Shown: piece after piece, positions 1 through 7,409 of the stretch | Layout: every line of letters begins with the position of its first letter | Position numbering within the stretch: the first letter of the stretch is position 1 | Program-made: the position numbers and the translations under genes | Notes under the pieces: generated by a model | The model's input: only the letters and a program-made list of their open reading frames with translations | What the model was told of the DNA's origin: nothing | The model's database searches: none | Origin: CAZMMV01 sp964567475 | Lineage (GTDB): Bacteria > Bacillota > Clostridia > Tissierellales > Tissierellaceae | Reading direction: 5' to 3' | DNA: 27,536 nucleotides | Assembly: GCA_964567475.1 (NCBI GenBank) | Contig: CAZMMV010000014.1 | Span: 1-27,536, forward strand

Positions 1-236
1 AACTCCTTAAATTCAGAAGCAAGTTGATAAGCCAAAGTTTTATTATGTGCTATTATCAATGTTGGCTTTTGTACCTTTTCTATTACATTGGCCATGGTAA
101 AAGTTTTTCCTGAACCAGTTACCCCTAATAATGTCTGATGTTTAAAATTTTTATTAATTCCTTTTGTTAACTTATTTATGGCCTCTGGTTGATCTCCAGT
201 AGGTTTATAATTTGATTTTATTTTAAATTTATTCAT
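1..236 (-). CDS. uvrB: UvrABC excinuclease subunit B, N-terminal fragment
   Basis: Reading leftward from the ATG at 234-236, the translation begins MNKFKIKSNYKPTGDQPEAI and continues through the Walker A motif GVTGSGKT (about residues 39-46) into the LIIAHNKTLAYQLASEFKEF helicase segment. This is the conserved start of UvrB, the DNA-helicase-like subunit that loads onto damaged DNA with UvrA in nucleotide excision repair. Only about 78 residues are in the window; the rest, and probably uvrA, lie off the left edge. A GAGAGGTG ribosome site precedes the ATG by about 6 bases. Upstream is a strong promoter overlaid with a LexA-type box, so damage induction is expected. Confidence 0.95.
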   Translation of the reverse strand, partial: MNKFKIKSNYKPTGDQPEAINKLTKGINKNFKHQTLLGVTGSGKTFTMANVIEKVQKPTLIIAHNKTLAYQLASEFKE

Positions 237-254
237 CTATAACACCTCTCTTTT

Positions 255-307
255 GAACGTTTGTTCAAGTACAATAATAGTATATATTTAATATATTTTT
301 TTGTCAA
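255..307 (-). promoter_or_regulatory. uvrB promoter with LexA (SOS) box
   Basis: On the minus strand TTGACA (302-307), a 17-base spacer and TATACT (279-284) form a near-consensus sigma-A promoter. Directly downstream, 255-266 reads GAACGTTTGTTC, the GAAC-N4-GTTC palindrome bound by Gram-positive LexA. It lies about 6-17 bases past the expected start point, where a bound repressor would block initiation. uvrB is a classic SOS gene in Firmicutes, so sequence and context agree. Confidence 0.87.
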
Positions 308-353
308 AAGATATTAAATACAATAACTTAATTAATTAAATTTCTAATATATA

Positions 354-382
354 TTGAAGTAATTCTCTTAATATAGTAAAAT
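354..382 (+). promoter_or_regulatory. probable promoter of the lipoprotein gene
   Basis: TTGAAG (354-359), a 17-base spacer and TAAAAT (377-382) face the lipoprotein gene. The expected start point falls at about 389, almost on the AAGGAGG ribosome site, which would give a very short leader. An alternative -10 (TATAGT, 372-377) lacks a well-spaced -35. Confidence 0.45.
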
Positions 383-402
383 ATTAGCAAGGAGGCTACT
401 CT

Positions 403-2004
403 ATGAGAAAAAAATTCATACTTATTTTTACTTTGTCAACTTTATTAGTTTTATTTGGGTGTTCTAATTCTAATAATGTATCTATTCTAAATGATCAAAC
501 AGATACTAAAAAGGAACTTTTAAAATATGATATTGAACAAATATCCTTTTCTAAATCCTTTCAATCTATTGATCCTTCAGTTGAAATCGTGGCTAACAAT
601 AAAAACAATCTTAAATTACTAGCTCATTTAGGCTTGTCAGATTATTCAACAGTAAAAGTAAATAAAATCTTAATGGAAAAAAACAATATTGATATTTATG
701 TTTCTGGAGATAAAGATGACAAAAAAACGTCCTTGTCTGTACCTAAAATGGTTATTAATTTAAATAAGGATAAAATCAATGATTTAGAAAATATAAAACT
801 TAATATTCTTTATGATGATTTTACACCTATAAAGATAAAATTCAACATAAATGATGTTCTAAATAAATTAGAATCACATTTTAAAATATCTACAAAATCA
901 TCACCAAGATTTGATTTAATAACTAAAGATGATAATATCTACTGGGAAATCACATATAGTAGTATATTTTATAAAAGTCTTAGAGACACACCTTTAATTA
1001 ACTTATACGCATTAGTAGATGCAAATAGTGGAGAAATTATTGAATCAGATAAAAATATTATTTCTTCAGTTTTAGATAATGGACATATTTTAGATTATAT
1101 TCGAAATCAAGCTCTGATATACAAGCAAATTTATAAAGATGGTGAAAATACTAAATCTAAAGAACAGCTTTATACGTATAATATTAAAACTGAGAAAAAA
1201 GACTTACTTTATACTTCTAATTATAAAATATCATCTGGAGAAATTTCTCCTAACTTGAAGAAAATATCATTTATTGAAAGTAGTGAAAATGGAAATGAAG
1301 TATATATAACTTCTAATAAAAAATCCAAAGTATATAAAGTACCTTTTGATGATAACTTTAATCCTCAAGTAATAAAATGGAAAGGCAATAACATACTTTA
1401 TATTTTAGGAAATGAAAACAATAATTCTACTATATATACTTATAATTTAGCTGATGATAAATCAACATTAATAAAGAAACTAAATAAAGAATTTGAAGAT
1501 TTTAGTATATTTAATGATCAATTTTTATTAATCGAAAAGTCTAATAATAGGTACAATAAGAATATATTATTAACTAAAGATTTCAAAGAACTTCAAAGAT
1601 TAAATAATGGATTTAGTCCAAAATTTATAGATGATGAAAACATCGCTTATCTTAATAAGGATGAGGATTCAAACATCAATCATATATTATTATACAATTT
1701 AAAAAATGAAAAAATAATTTCCACTATTGATAGTGATGTTGTTTCTTTTTCTGTTTATAATAATAGTATAATATATATTAAAAACAATCCTAATTATAAC
1801 GATTTTACATTATATAACTATTCTATTGATAATAAAGTAAAATCATATATTTCTTATATAATGTGTAAAAATGTATATTATAATACTGATAATAACATTC
1901 TATATTTAAATACAATTTTACCCTTCGAAGATAATGATATTGAAAGAATATACTTAATCGATTTAAATAATATTAAAGATTTAAATAATGCTAAAAATCC
2001 CTAG
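403..2004 (+). CDS. lipoprotein with predicted C-terminal beta-propeller (TolB-like)
   Basis: A 533-residue exported protein. The N-terminus (MRKKFILIF... ending LFGC, Cys about residue 20) is a lipoprotein signal with lipobox, so it should be anchored outside the membrane. Residues about 150-220 contain a PepSY/YcdB-like strand pattern (IYWEITYSS, then LYALVDANSGEII). From about residue 240 to the end come repeated beta-strand units of the type LYTYNIKTEKKDLLYTS, resembling the propeller blades of TolB or the DPP-IV N-terminal region. No catalytic motif is visible. An AAGGAGG site sits 8 bases before the ATG. It stands alone, divergent from uvrB and convergent with the MinJ-like gene, with which it overlaps by 14 bases. 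Function is unknown; the fold assignment is an inference from strand pattern only. Confidence 0.75.
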   Translation: MRKKFILIFTLSTLLVLFGCSNSNNVSILNDQTDTKKELLKYDIEQISFSKSFQSIDPSVEIVANNKNNLKLLAHLGLSDYSTVKVNKILMEKNNIDIYVSGDKDDKKTSLSVPKMVINLNKDKINDLENIKLNILYDDFTPIKIKFNINDVLNKLESHFKISTKSSPRFDLITKDDNIYWEITYSSIFYKSLRDTPLINLYALVDANSGEIIESDKNIISSVLDNGHILDYIRNQALIYKQIYKDGENTKSKEQLYTYNIKTEKKDLLYTSNYKISSGEISPNLKKISFIESSENGNEVYITSNKKSKVYKVPFDDNFNPQVIKWKGNNILYILGNENNNSTIYTYNLADDKSTLIKKLNKEFEDFSIFNDQFLLIEKSNNRYNKNILLTKDFKELQRLNNGFSPKFIDDENIAYLNKDEDSNINHILLYNLKNEKIISTIDSDVVSFSVYNNSIIYIKNNPNYNDFTLYNYSIDNKVKSYISYIMCKNVYYNTDNNILYLNTILPFEDNDIERIYLIDLNNIKDLNNAKNP

Positions 2005-3043
2005 GAACAGTTATAAGTCCTAGGGATTTTCCTTTTCTTTTACAAGTCCTAACTGACAATCCAAATCTTAAGCTAAAAAATTCAATATTAAACTTTCTTA
2101 TTTCTGTTTTCATAATATCTTTCATATCAGATTCATCTTGTATTTCAACACCATTTATTTTAAGCAAGATATCCCCACTTCTTATACCAACTTTTTTTCC
2201 AATACCACTTGGAACTACTTCTAAAACCTTCAAGCCTTTCCTTGAAGCTGGAAATATAGGAATACCTTTATTTTCTATTGCTTTATTTTGTAATATAATA
2301 ATTTCGTGACCAATTAGTGCAAATACTGGCGCTATGAATAAATTGTTTGCTGTTTTTGCAATATATAATAAAGTAACACTATATAAAAATAAACTAAATG
2401 AAGTTCTAAGTATCTTCTTTCTAGGATAAGATGATATTGAGTAATCACCATAACTTATTATTGCCATAAAGGTAATAGGATGTATCAGACCATCTCCAAT
2501 AAATATTACAAATGGTATAGGCCAAAATCGATTCATATTAAACCCACCTATAGATCCTATTTGAGTCTTTAAAAAAACAGGTAATTTACTTCTCCATCCA
2601 TCTAATGTAATAAGTATACTTTCTATTACATGAAGTACAGCAACCACACTCATTACTTGAGTGATTTGTATTTTAGGATATCCTACTATAAGGCTAAATA
2701 AGGATACTATAGCACCTCCATAGGAAAAGCACATAAATCTAGGATTGATCAAAGATAAAAGAATGGTCACTACTAAAATATATATAAAATCTACAGGTAT
2801 AATAACTACTCCCAAATATAGAAATATTACTGTTGTAATTATACCTCCTAAAATACCAAATAGTGTTGATACTATTAATTTTAATATTGCTGATCTTTTA
2901 TAGCCTATATTTTCTTTTTCTATTTTGCTTATCTTGTAATATTGAAAATATATAATTAATAAAATCGCAATAAAAAAAGGAGATCTTATAGTGTTTAGAA
3001 TATCTATTATTGTAAATAAAACAATCTGATATAATCCATACAT
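1991..3043 (-). CDS. MinJ-like polytopic membrane protein with C-terminal PDZ domain
   Basis: A 350-residue protein. The first ~245 residues are a series of hydrophobic helices (for example ILKLIVSTLFGILGGIITTV and FIYILVVTILLSLI). A PDZ domain follows from about residue 265, with the carboxylate-loop-like region GLKVLEVVPSGIGKKVGIRSG and the strand DILLKINGVEIQD. This layout and the position beside an S41 protease, ftsEX and uvrB match B. subtilis MinJ (YvjD), which links DivIVA to MinCD at poles and septa. Orthology is inferred from architecture and synteny, not proven; a general PDZ scaffold remains possible. AGAAAGGAG lies just before the ATG. It is probably cotranscribed with the protease gene 23 bases upstream and ends in the shared hairpin at 1994-2030. 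Confidence 0.8.
   Translation of the reverse strand: MYGLYQIVLFTIIDILNTIRSPFFIAILLIIYFQYYKISKIEKENIGYKRSAILKLIVSTLFGILGGIITTVIFLYLGVVIIPVDFIYILVVTILLSLINPRFMCFSYGGAIVSLFSLIVGYPKIQITQVMSVVAVLHVIESILITLDGWRSKLPVFLKTQIGSIGGFNMNRFWPIPFVIFIGDGLIHPITFMAIISYGDYSISSYPRKKILRTSFSLFLYSVTLLYIAKTANNLFIAPVFALIGHEIIILQNKAIENKGIPIFPASRKGLKVLEVVPSGIGKKVGIRSGDILLKINGVEIQDESDMKDIMKTEIRKFNIEFFSLRFGLSVRTCKRKGKSLGLITVPRDF
1994..2030. terminator. shared bidirectional terminator inside two overlapping gene ends
   Basis: A perfect 13-base inverted repeat: AAAATCCCTAGGA (1994-2006) and TCCTAGGGATTTT (2018-2030), with an 11-base loop. Plus-strand transcripts continue into a T-rich run; minus-strand transcripts end in TTTTT. 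The left arm contains the stop codon of the plus-strand lipoprotein (2002-2004), and the minus-strand gene ends at 1991, so both coding sequences run into the hairpin. Confidence 0.88.
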
Positions 3044-3066
3044 TTTAATTTCTCCTTTCTATAATC

Positions 3067-4290
3067 CTATTTAATTTTTAATTTTATCTCTTCTATTGCT
3101 CTTTTTAATTGATTATCTTTTTGTAAATTATCTATACCTATAACTTCTACATCTTGGTCCAATTCCACTAATATATCTGGCTCTATTCCTACTCCGTGAA
3201 TATTTATACCATTAGGTGTAAAGTATTCAGACGTTGTTAATTTAATTCCCGAGCCATCCTTTAAACCATGTATTGTTTGAACAACACCTTTTCCAAATGT
3301 TTTAGTTCCTATTAAAACTCCCCTATTATGATCCTTTATAGCTCCTGATAAAATTTCTGAAGCTGAGGCTGATCCCCCATTGATTAATATGGCCAATGGA
3401 TAATCTACCATTTTTTTGTCTGAACGTTCATATTGTCTTTTACCATCCTTGGTTTGCGTATATACAATATCTCCTTCACCTAGCAATTCATCTGCTATTT
3501 GAACTGTTCTATCTAATAAGCCTCCTGGATTATTTCTAAGATCTATAATTAATCCTTGGATATTTTGTTTTCCCAGCTTATCTAATTGTTCTTTAAAATC
3601 ATTATATGTTAAATCATCAAAACTACTAATCTTTATATATCCGATATCATCATCTATTATATTAGATTTCACAGTTTCTATTCTAATGATTTCCCTAGTT
3701 ATGGGTATATCAAGTATTTCATTTTCTTTAGCAGTTTTTTTCCTCATAATAGTTAATGTTACTTCTGTATTAGGCTCACCTTTCATTAGCTTAACTGCAT
3801 CATTCATGTTTTCAGCCATAAATTCCTTTTTATCTACTGCTATTATCTTGTCTCCACTTTTTATTCCAGCTTTTTCCCCTGGAGTCCCTTCTATGGGCGA
3901 AACAACCGTTATCAAATTGTCATCCCCTGGAGTAACTACAACACCTATACCACCAAAGCTACCACTTGTTTCTTCCATTAATGACCCAAATTCATCTTGA
4001 GTCATATAAGCAGAATAAGGATCTTCTAAAGAATAAAACAATCCCTTTAACTGACCTTCCATTAATCTTTCTTTATCTGCATCTCTTAAATAGTTATTTC
4101 TAATATAATCTTCCACTAACATTACCTTTGAAAATTCATTGTAAACTGATTTAAGTTTATTATATTCTGCCACAGGAATATAGGCCTTATTATTAAATGT
4201 AGTGCTAATTAAATTAGTTATACCAAATGTAAGTAAATTTGTTACTAAAACTATAATTATTATTAATTTTATCGCTCTTTTTTTAGACAT
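3067..4290 (-). CDS. S41 family C-terminal processing protease (CtpA/CtpB type)
   Basis: A 407-residue membrane-anchored serine protease. An N-terminal hydrophobic segment (residues about 8-30) anchors it outside the membrane. A PDZ domain occupies about 110-190 (FGGIGVVVTPGDDN, GEKAGIKSGDKIIAVDKK). The S41 catalytic domain follows, with the nucleophile motif GSASASEI (near 310) and the catalytic lysine in TFGKGVVQ (near 335), giving an intact Ser-Lys dyad. DLRNNPGG is the conserved strand-turn ahead of the active site. In B. subtilis CtpB cleaves the SpoIVFA regulator during sporulation; other members trim cell-wall proteins. Its place between an ftsEX-hydrolase group and a MinJ-like gene suggests envelope or sporulation processing. 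The start is supported by GGGGTGAG before the ATG. A local promoter is at 4347-4355. Confidence 0.93.
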   Translation of the reverse strand: MSKKRAIKLIIIIVLVTNLLTFGITNLISTTFNNKAYIPVAEYNKLKSVYNEFSKVMLVEDYIRNNYLRDADKERLMEGQLKGLFYSLEDPYSAYMTQDEFGSLMEETSGSFGGIGVVVTPGDDNLITVVSPIEGTPGEKAGIKSGDKIIAVDKKEFMAENMNDAVKLMKGEPNTEVTLTIMRKKTAKENEILDIPITREIIRIETVKSNIIDDDIGYIKISSFDDLTYNDFKEQLDKLGKQNIQGLIIDLRNNPGGLLDRTVQIADELLGEGDIVYTQTKDGKRQYERSDKKMVDYPLAILINGGSASASEILSGAIKDHNRGVLIGTKTFGKGVVQTIHGLKDGSGIKLTTSEYFTPNGINIHGVGIEPDILVELDQDVEVIGIDNLQKDNQLKRAIEEIKLKIK

Positions 4291-4346
4291 TTTCTCACCC
4301 CAATAATTTTTAGATCATACAGTTATTCTATTTGTTCTATATAAAG

Positions 4347-4355
4347 ATTATACCA
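4347..4355 (-). promoter_or_regulatory. extended -10 promoter for the protease/MinJ-like pair
   Basis: On the minus strand the sequence reads TGGTATAAT, an extended -10 element (TGn plus TATAAT). The -35 region 17 bases upstream (GGTTAT) is poor. It lies between the ftsEX-hydrolase terminator and the protease start, 57 bases before the ATG, giving the downstream pair its own transcription start. Confidence 0.55.
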
Positions 4356-4376
4356 CAAAGATTATATTTATAACCA

Positions 4377-4428
4377 CACCTTGCGTTTGACCTACATCAA
4401 CTCACTACCTTCGTTGTGTTAGGTCATA
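4377..4428. repeat. 52-bp intergenic direct repeat, copy 1
   Basis: An exact 52-base direct repeat of 4485-4536, starting CACCTTGCGTTTGACC and ending GTGTTAGGTCATA. Each copy can fold on itself: TGACCTA pairs with TAGGTCA, and CACTAC pairs with GTTGTG (one mismatch) around a CTTC loop. It is clearly richer in G and C than the surrounding intergenic DNA and has no open reading frame. Confidence 0.85.
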
Positions 4429-4439
4429 TTATGCAGTAG

Positions 4440-4486
4440 TGCAACTCAAATCCATTTGTTCGCTTCGCTCTCATGGATTTGGTGCA
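4440..4486. repeat. hairpin between the two direct repeats
   Basis: TGCA (4440-4443) and CAAATCCAT (4447-4455) pair with ATGGATTTG (4473-4481) and TGCA (4483-4486), around a 17-base loop containing CGCTTCGCTC. The last bases overlap the start of repeat copy 2. With the two flanking copies this forms an alternating hairpin array A-B-A of about 160 bases. Confidence 0.7.
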
Positions 4487-4536
4487 CCTTGCGTTTGACC
4501 TACATCAACTCACTACCTTCGTTGTGTTAGGTCATA
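4485..4536. repeat. 52-bp intergenic direct repeat, copy 2
   Basis: Identical to 4377-4428, offset by 108 bases. Its right end abuts the A-tract that serves as the U-tract of the minus-strand terminator at 4536-4562, so the element sits directly downstream of a transcription stop. Confidence 0.85.
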
Positions 4537-4562
4537 AAAAAAAGGGGAATTAGTTCCCCTTT
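4536..4562 (-). terminator. intrinsic terminator of the ftsEX-hydrolase unit
   Basis: Read on the minus strand: AAAGGGGAA, loop CTAA, TTCCCCTTT, then an eight-T run. The stop codon of the hydrolase gene lies in the loop (4550-4552), so the terminator is built into the end of the coding sequence. Confidence 0.92.
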
Positions 4563-5683
4563 AGCCATGGCATTGGATCTTGATATTTACCATTTTTTCT
4601 TACTTCAAAGTGTAAATGTGGTCCTGTTGACATACCTGTACTACCGGCTTTTGATACTACGTCTCCTCTTTTAACCTTGGTTCCTACGCTAGTTACTATC
4701 CTTGAATTATGTGCATAAAGTGTAAGTATACCTCCACCATGATCTATCATTACAACCTTTCCATATCCGCCTAAATTTCCAGCATGTACTACTTCACCAT
4801 CAGACCCAGCTACTATATTTGTACCTGTAGGTGCTGGAATATCTATACCTGTATGAAGTTTCTTTTTATTGAGAATCGGATGTATCCTATAACCAAATGG
4901 AGAACTTATACGACTATGTCCTGGAACTGGCCAAGACATTTTTCCACCTGAATAAGGACCACTATTAACTTGTAATTTGAATATCTCCGACTCTATACTT
5001 TTTGCAAAATCATTTAAGCTATCATATTCTTTTTCTAGGGAATTATGATTTTCTTTTAACCTTCCCATTAGATCTTCCTTTGCCCTAGTTGCTTTTGCTA
5101 AATCTCTTCTTCTAGATTCTAATTTATTTTTTGATATTTCAACTTCCTTTTTTTGAGTTTCTAATTGGATCTTTTTTGTGTTTATTATTTCCCTCTGTTC
5201 TTCCATATAAGTAATTAATTCTGTATCTTGTTTAGCTATGGCTTGTACCATATCTTTTCTAGCTAAAAAATCTTTTATACTTGATGATGATAAAAGCACT
5301 TCTAAATAACCTGCATTTCCATTTCTATACATAACTTTTAATCTCTTATTAAAAACATCCTGCTTTTCATCTATCTTTTTTTCCGCATTCTTTAATTCTA
5401 TTCCACTTTTAACTATATCTTCTTGTAATACCTCTATTTTTTTATCTATAGTTACCAATTCAGTGTTAGCCTTGTCAACTTCTTTATCTAATTCTTGAAT
5501 TTCACTTGAAACATCTTTTGCCTGATTTTGAATTTTTTTAATTTCTCCCTTTTTATTTTGTATTTGCTGATTTACATCTTTTTGCTTATTCTTTAAATCA
5601 TTAATAGAATCAGCATAAACATACAAAGAATTAAAAACTAATAAAATACTTAGTACTAAATAAAATATTCTTTTCTTATTCAC
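4550..5683 (-). CDS. M23 peptidase with long coiled coil (EnvC-like murein hydrolase)
   Basis: A 377-residue secreted protein. Signal peptide at residues 1-24 (cleavage after VYA), a long charged coiled coil at about 25-235, then an M23/LytM domain at about 255-372. The zinc-ligand motifs HTGID and HLHFEVR are both present, so unlike E. coli EnvC the domain looks catalytically competent as a peptidoglycan endopeptidase. EnvC-type and PcsB-type coiled-coil proteins are the extracellular partners of FtsEX, and here the gene follows ftsX by 11 bases. It is therefore likely to be the hydrolase or activator gated by FtsEX. The start codon is GTG, preceded by AGGGGG; no better ATG exists upstream. 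The 3' end carries a built-in terminator. Confidence 0.9.
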   Translation of the reverse strand: MNKKRIFYLVLSILLVFNSLYVYADSINDLKNKQKDVNQQIQNKKGEIKKIQNQAKDVSSEIQELDKEVDKANTELVTIDKKIEVLQEDIVKSGIELKNAEKKIDEKQDVFNKRLKVMYRNGNAGYLEVLLSSSSIKDFLARKDMVQAIAKQDTELITYMEEQREIINTKKIQLETQKKEVEISKNKLESRRRDLAKATRAKEDLMGRLKENHNSLEKEYDSLNDFAKSIESEIFKLQVNSGPYSGGKMSWPVPGHSRISSPFGYRIHPILNKKKLHTGIDIPAPTGTNIVAGSDGEVVHAGNLGGYGKVVMIDHGGGILTLYAHNSRIVTSVGTKVKRGDVVSKAGSTGMSTGPHLHFEVRKNGKYQDPMPWLKGN

Positions 5684-5694
5684 CCTTTTACCCC

Positions 5695-6591
5695 CTATAC
5701 ATTGAGAAATCTTTTTAAAGACACTATACTACCTAATGCTCCAATACCTACTCCTATTGATGAGAAAATGATTATAATATCATTAACTAAGAGTGGTGGT
5801 GCAACTAAATAAACTGTGAAAAGAGTATACAACTTGCCATTAACAGATTTAAAAAAGTAACCATATCCGAAATTTATAATAAATATGGATATAACTGCTC
5901 CTATCAATCCAAATAATATGCCCTCTATAATAAACGGCCCTCTTATGTAACCATTTGTAGCACCTACATATTTCATTATATTTATTTCTTTTTTCCTAGA
6001 CGATACAGTAATCTTTATAGTATTTGATATAATAAATATAGATACTAAAACCAAAACCCCTACTATAGCCATACCACCATATCTTATATAATTTGCAAAT
6101 ACCATTAATTTGTCAATTATATCCTTATAATAATTTATTTTTGTTATACCTTCTACATTGTTTAAATTTCTAACTACATCATCTGCATATTTTATATCTT
6201 TTAGTTGAATTATATAAGAATTTTCTAAAGGATTTTTCTCTAATCCTTCTAATAAGTGGCTTTCTTCTCCCCATTCTTCTTTCATCTTTTCTAGTCCTTG
6301 GTCCTTAGATATAAATATTAAAGATAAGACACTTTCCTCTGATTTTATTTTTCTTTCCATATTATCTAATTCTTCATTAGTTAAATCATCTTCTAAAAAT
6401 ACTTGTATCTCATCAAATTGAGTTTTAACTTCCAATACTACATTATTAATACTCAATATCAATATAAGAATGATACCTAATATAACTAAAACAGCAGATA
6501 TAGAACTTACAGATGCTAAGCCCATACTCCGGTTTCTCCACATACCTTGAAAACCTTGTTTCATTATATTCTTAAATACTCGAAGCTTCAT
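5695..6591 (-). CDS. ftsX: cell-division ABC permease FtsX
   Basis: A 298-residue membrane protein with the FtsX layout: one N-terminal transmembrane helix (about 20-45), an extracellular domain (about 50-160, rich in acidic residues), then three C-terminal helices (FtsX/MacB fold, for example MAIVGVLVLVSIFIISN). It transmits ATP-driven changes from FtsE to an extracellular peptidoglycan hydrolase. The reading frame is open to an ATG at 6615, but that codon lacks a ribosome site; the ATG at 6589-6591 follows AGAAGGGTGG and gives the expected MKLRVFKNIMKQG start. It overlaps the ftsE end by 20 bases, indicating translational coupling. Confidence 0.93.
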   Translation of the reverse strand: MKLRVFKNIMKQGFQGMWRNRSMGLASVSSISAVLVILGIILILILSINNVVLEVKTQFDEIQVFLEDDLTNEELDNMERKIKSEESVLSLIFISKDQGLEKMKEEWGEESHLLEGLEKNPLENSYIIQLKDIKYADDVVRNLNNVEGITKINYYKDIIDKLMVFANYIRYGGMAIVGVLVLVSIFIISNTIKITVSSRKKEINIMKYVGATNGYIRGPFIIEGILFGLIGAVISIFIINFGYGYFFKSVNGKLYTLFTVYLVAPPLLVNDIIIIFSSIGVGIGALGSIVSLKRFLNV

Positions 6592-7267
6592 GTATATATC
6601 CACCCTTCTGCTCATCTCTGACTATTCTTCCTTTATTAATTTCTATAACTCTTTTTTTCATACTATTTACTATGTCCTTTGCATGGGTGGCCATTAATAT
6701 TGTTGTTCCTCTTCTATTTATATCGGATAAAACCTTCATTATCTCCCAAGCAGTATCAGGATCCAAATTTCCTGTAGGCTCATCTGCTATTAAAACAGGT
6801 GGATTATTTACTATTGCCCTAGCAATTGATACCCTTTGTAATTCTCCTCCAGATAACTGTTCCGGATAGCAAGAAGATTTTCTACTTAAATCAACCATAC
6901 TAAGTACCATAGGTACCCTTCTTCTTATTTCTTTTGGACGTTCTCCTACAATTTCCATAGCAAAAGCTATATTTTCATAAACCTTTTTATTTGGCAAAAG
7001 TCGAAAATCTTGAAAAACTACTCCTATTTCTCTTCTAATTAAAGGAATCTTCCTATTTCTAACATTTGTAATATCAGTCTTATTTAATATTATTTTGCCA
7101 TCTGTAGGATTTTCTTCCTTAAGTAAAAGTTTTATTAGTGTGGATTTACCTGCTCCACTAGAACCAACTAAAAATACAAATTCTCCTTTATCTATATCTA
7201 AACTCACATTCGACAATGCTTTAACATGATTATCATATTCCTTACTTACATTCATAAAACTAATCAA
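6572..7267 (-). CDS. ftsE: cell-division ABC ATPase FtsE
   Basis: A 231-residue ABC ATPase with Walker A GSSGAGKST, signature LSGGELQRVSIARA, Walker B VLIADEPTGNLDP and the switch histidine in MATHAKD. The opening MISFMNVSKEY and the immediate overlap with ftsX identify FtsE. FtsE is the cytoplasmic engine of FtsEX, which couples septal or lateral peptidoglycan hydrolysis to growth. The start is TTG (7265-7267) with GAGGTG seven bases upstream; the ATG four codons later is too far from that site. It is first gene of the unit ftsE-ftsX-hydrolase. Confidence 0.94.
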   Translation of the reverse strand: MISFMNVSKEYDNHVKALSNVSLDIDKGEFVFLVGSSGAGKSTLIKLLLKEENPTDGKIILNKTDITNVRNRKIPLIRREIGVVFQDFRLLPNKKVYENIAFAMEIVGERPKEIRRRVPMVLSMVDLSRKSSCYPEQLSGGELQRVSIARAIVNNPPVLIADEPTGNLDPDTAWEIMKVLSDINRRGTTILMATHAKDIVNSMKKRVIEINKGRIVRDEQKGGYIHEASSI

Positions 7268-7287
7268 TATTTATCACCTCATTTACT

Positions 7288-7316
7288 ATGATATTATATA
7301 TATATATTCTAGTAAA
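7288..7316 (-). promoter_or_regulatory. possible ftsE promoter
   Basis: On the minus strand TTTACT (7311-7316), 17 bases, TATCAT (7288-7293). The region is a run of alternating T and A, so other -10 choices exist, including a TATAAT at 7293-7298 with a poor -35. Confidence 0.4.
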
Positions 7317-7341
7317 GTCCTATTGTTTTCCAATATTTTTT

Positions 7342-7370
7342 TTTACTTTATCCATATTGTATATTATAAT
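7342..7370 (+). promoter_or_regulatory. promoter of the cyclo-ligase gene
   Basis: TTTACT (7342-7347), 17-base spacer, TATAAT (7365-7370). It is 40 bases upstream of the start codon and divergent from the ftsE promoter. Confidence 0.7.
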
Positions 7371-7409
7371 ATAAAATATGAGATAAATAAACCATAAGAG
7401 GTGATTTTT

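Noticed and set aside
4377..4536. CRISPR array
   Set aside because: Only two copies of the repeat, a single 56-base interval that itself is a hairpin, and no cas genes; the copies are palindromic elements, not repeats with unique spacers.
6592..6615. Longer FtsX start at 6615
   Set aside because: No ribosome site before it, while AGAAGGGTGG precedes the ATG at 6591 and gives the usual FtsX length.
7401..7409. GTG start for the cyclo-ligase
   Set aside because: The GTG is part of the AGAGGTGA ribosome site; the TTG at 7410 is correctly spaced from it.
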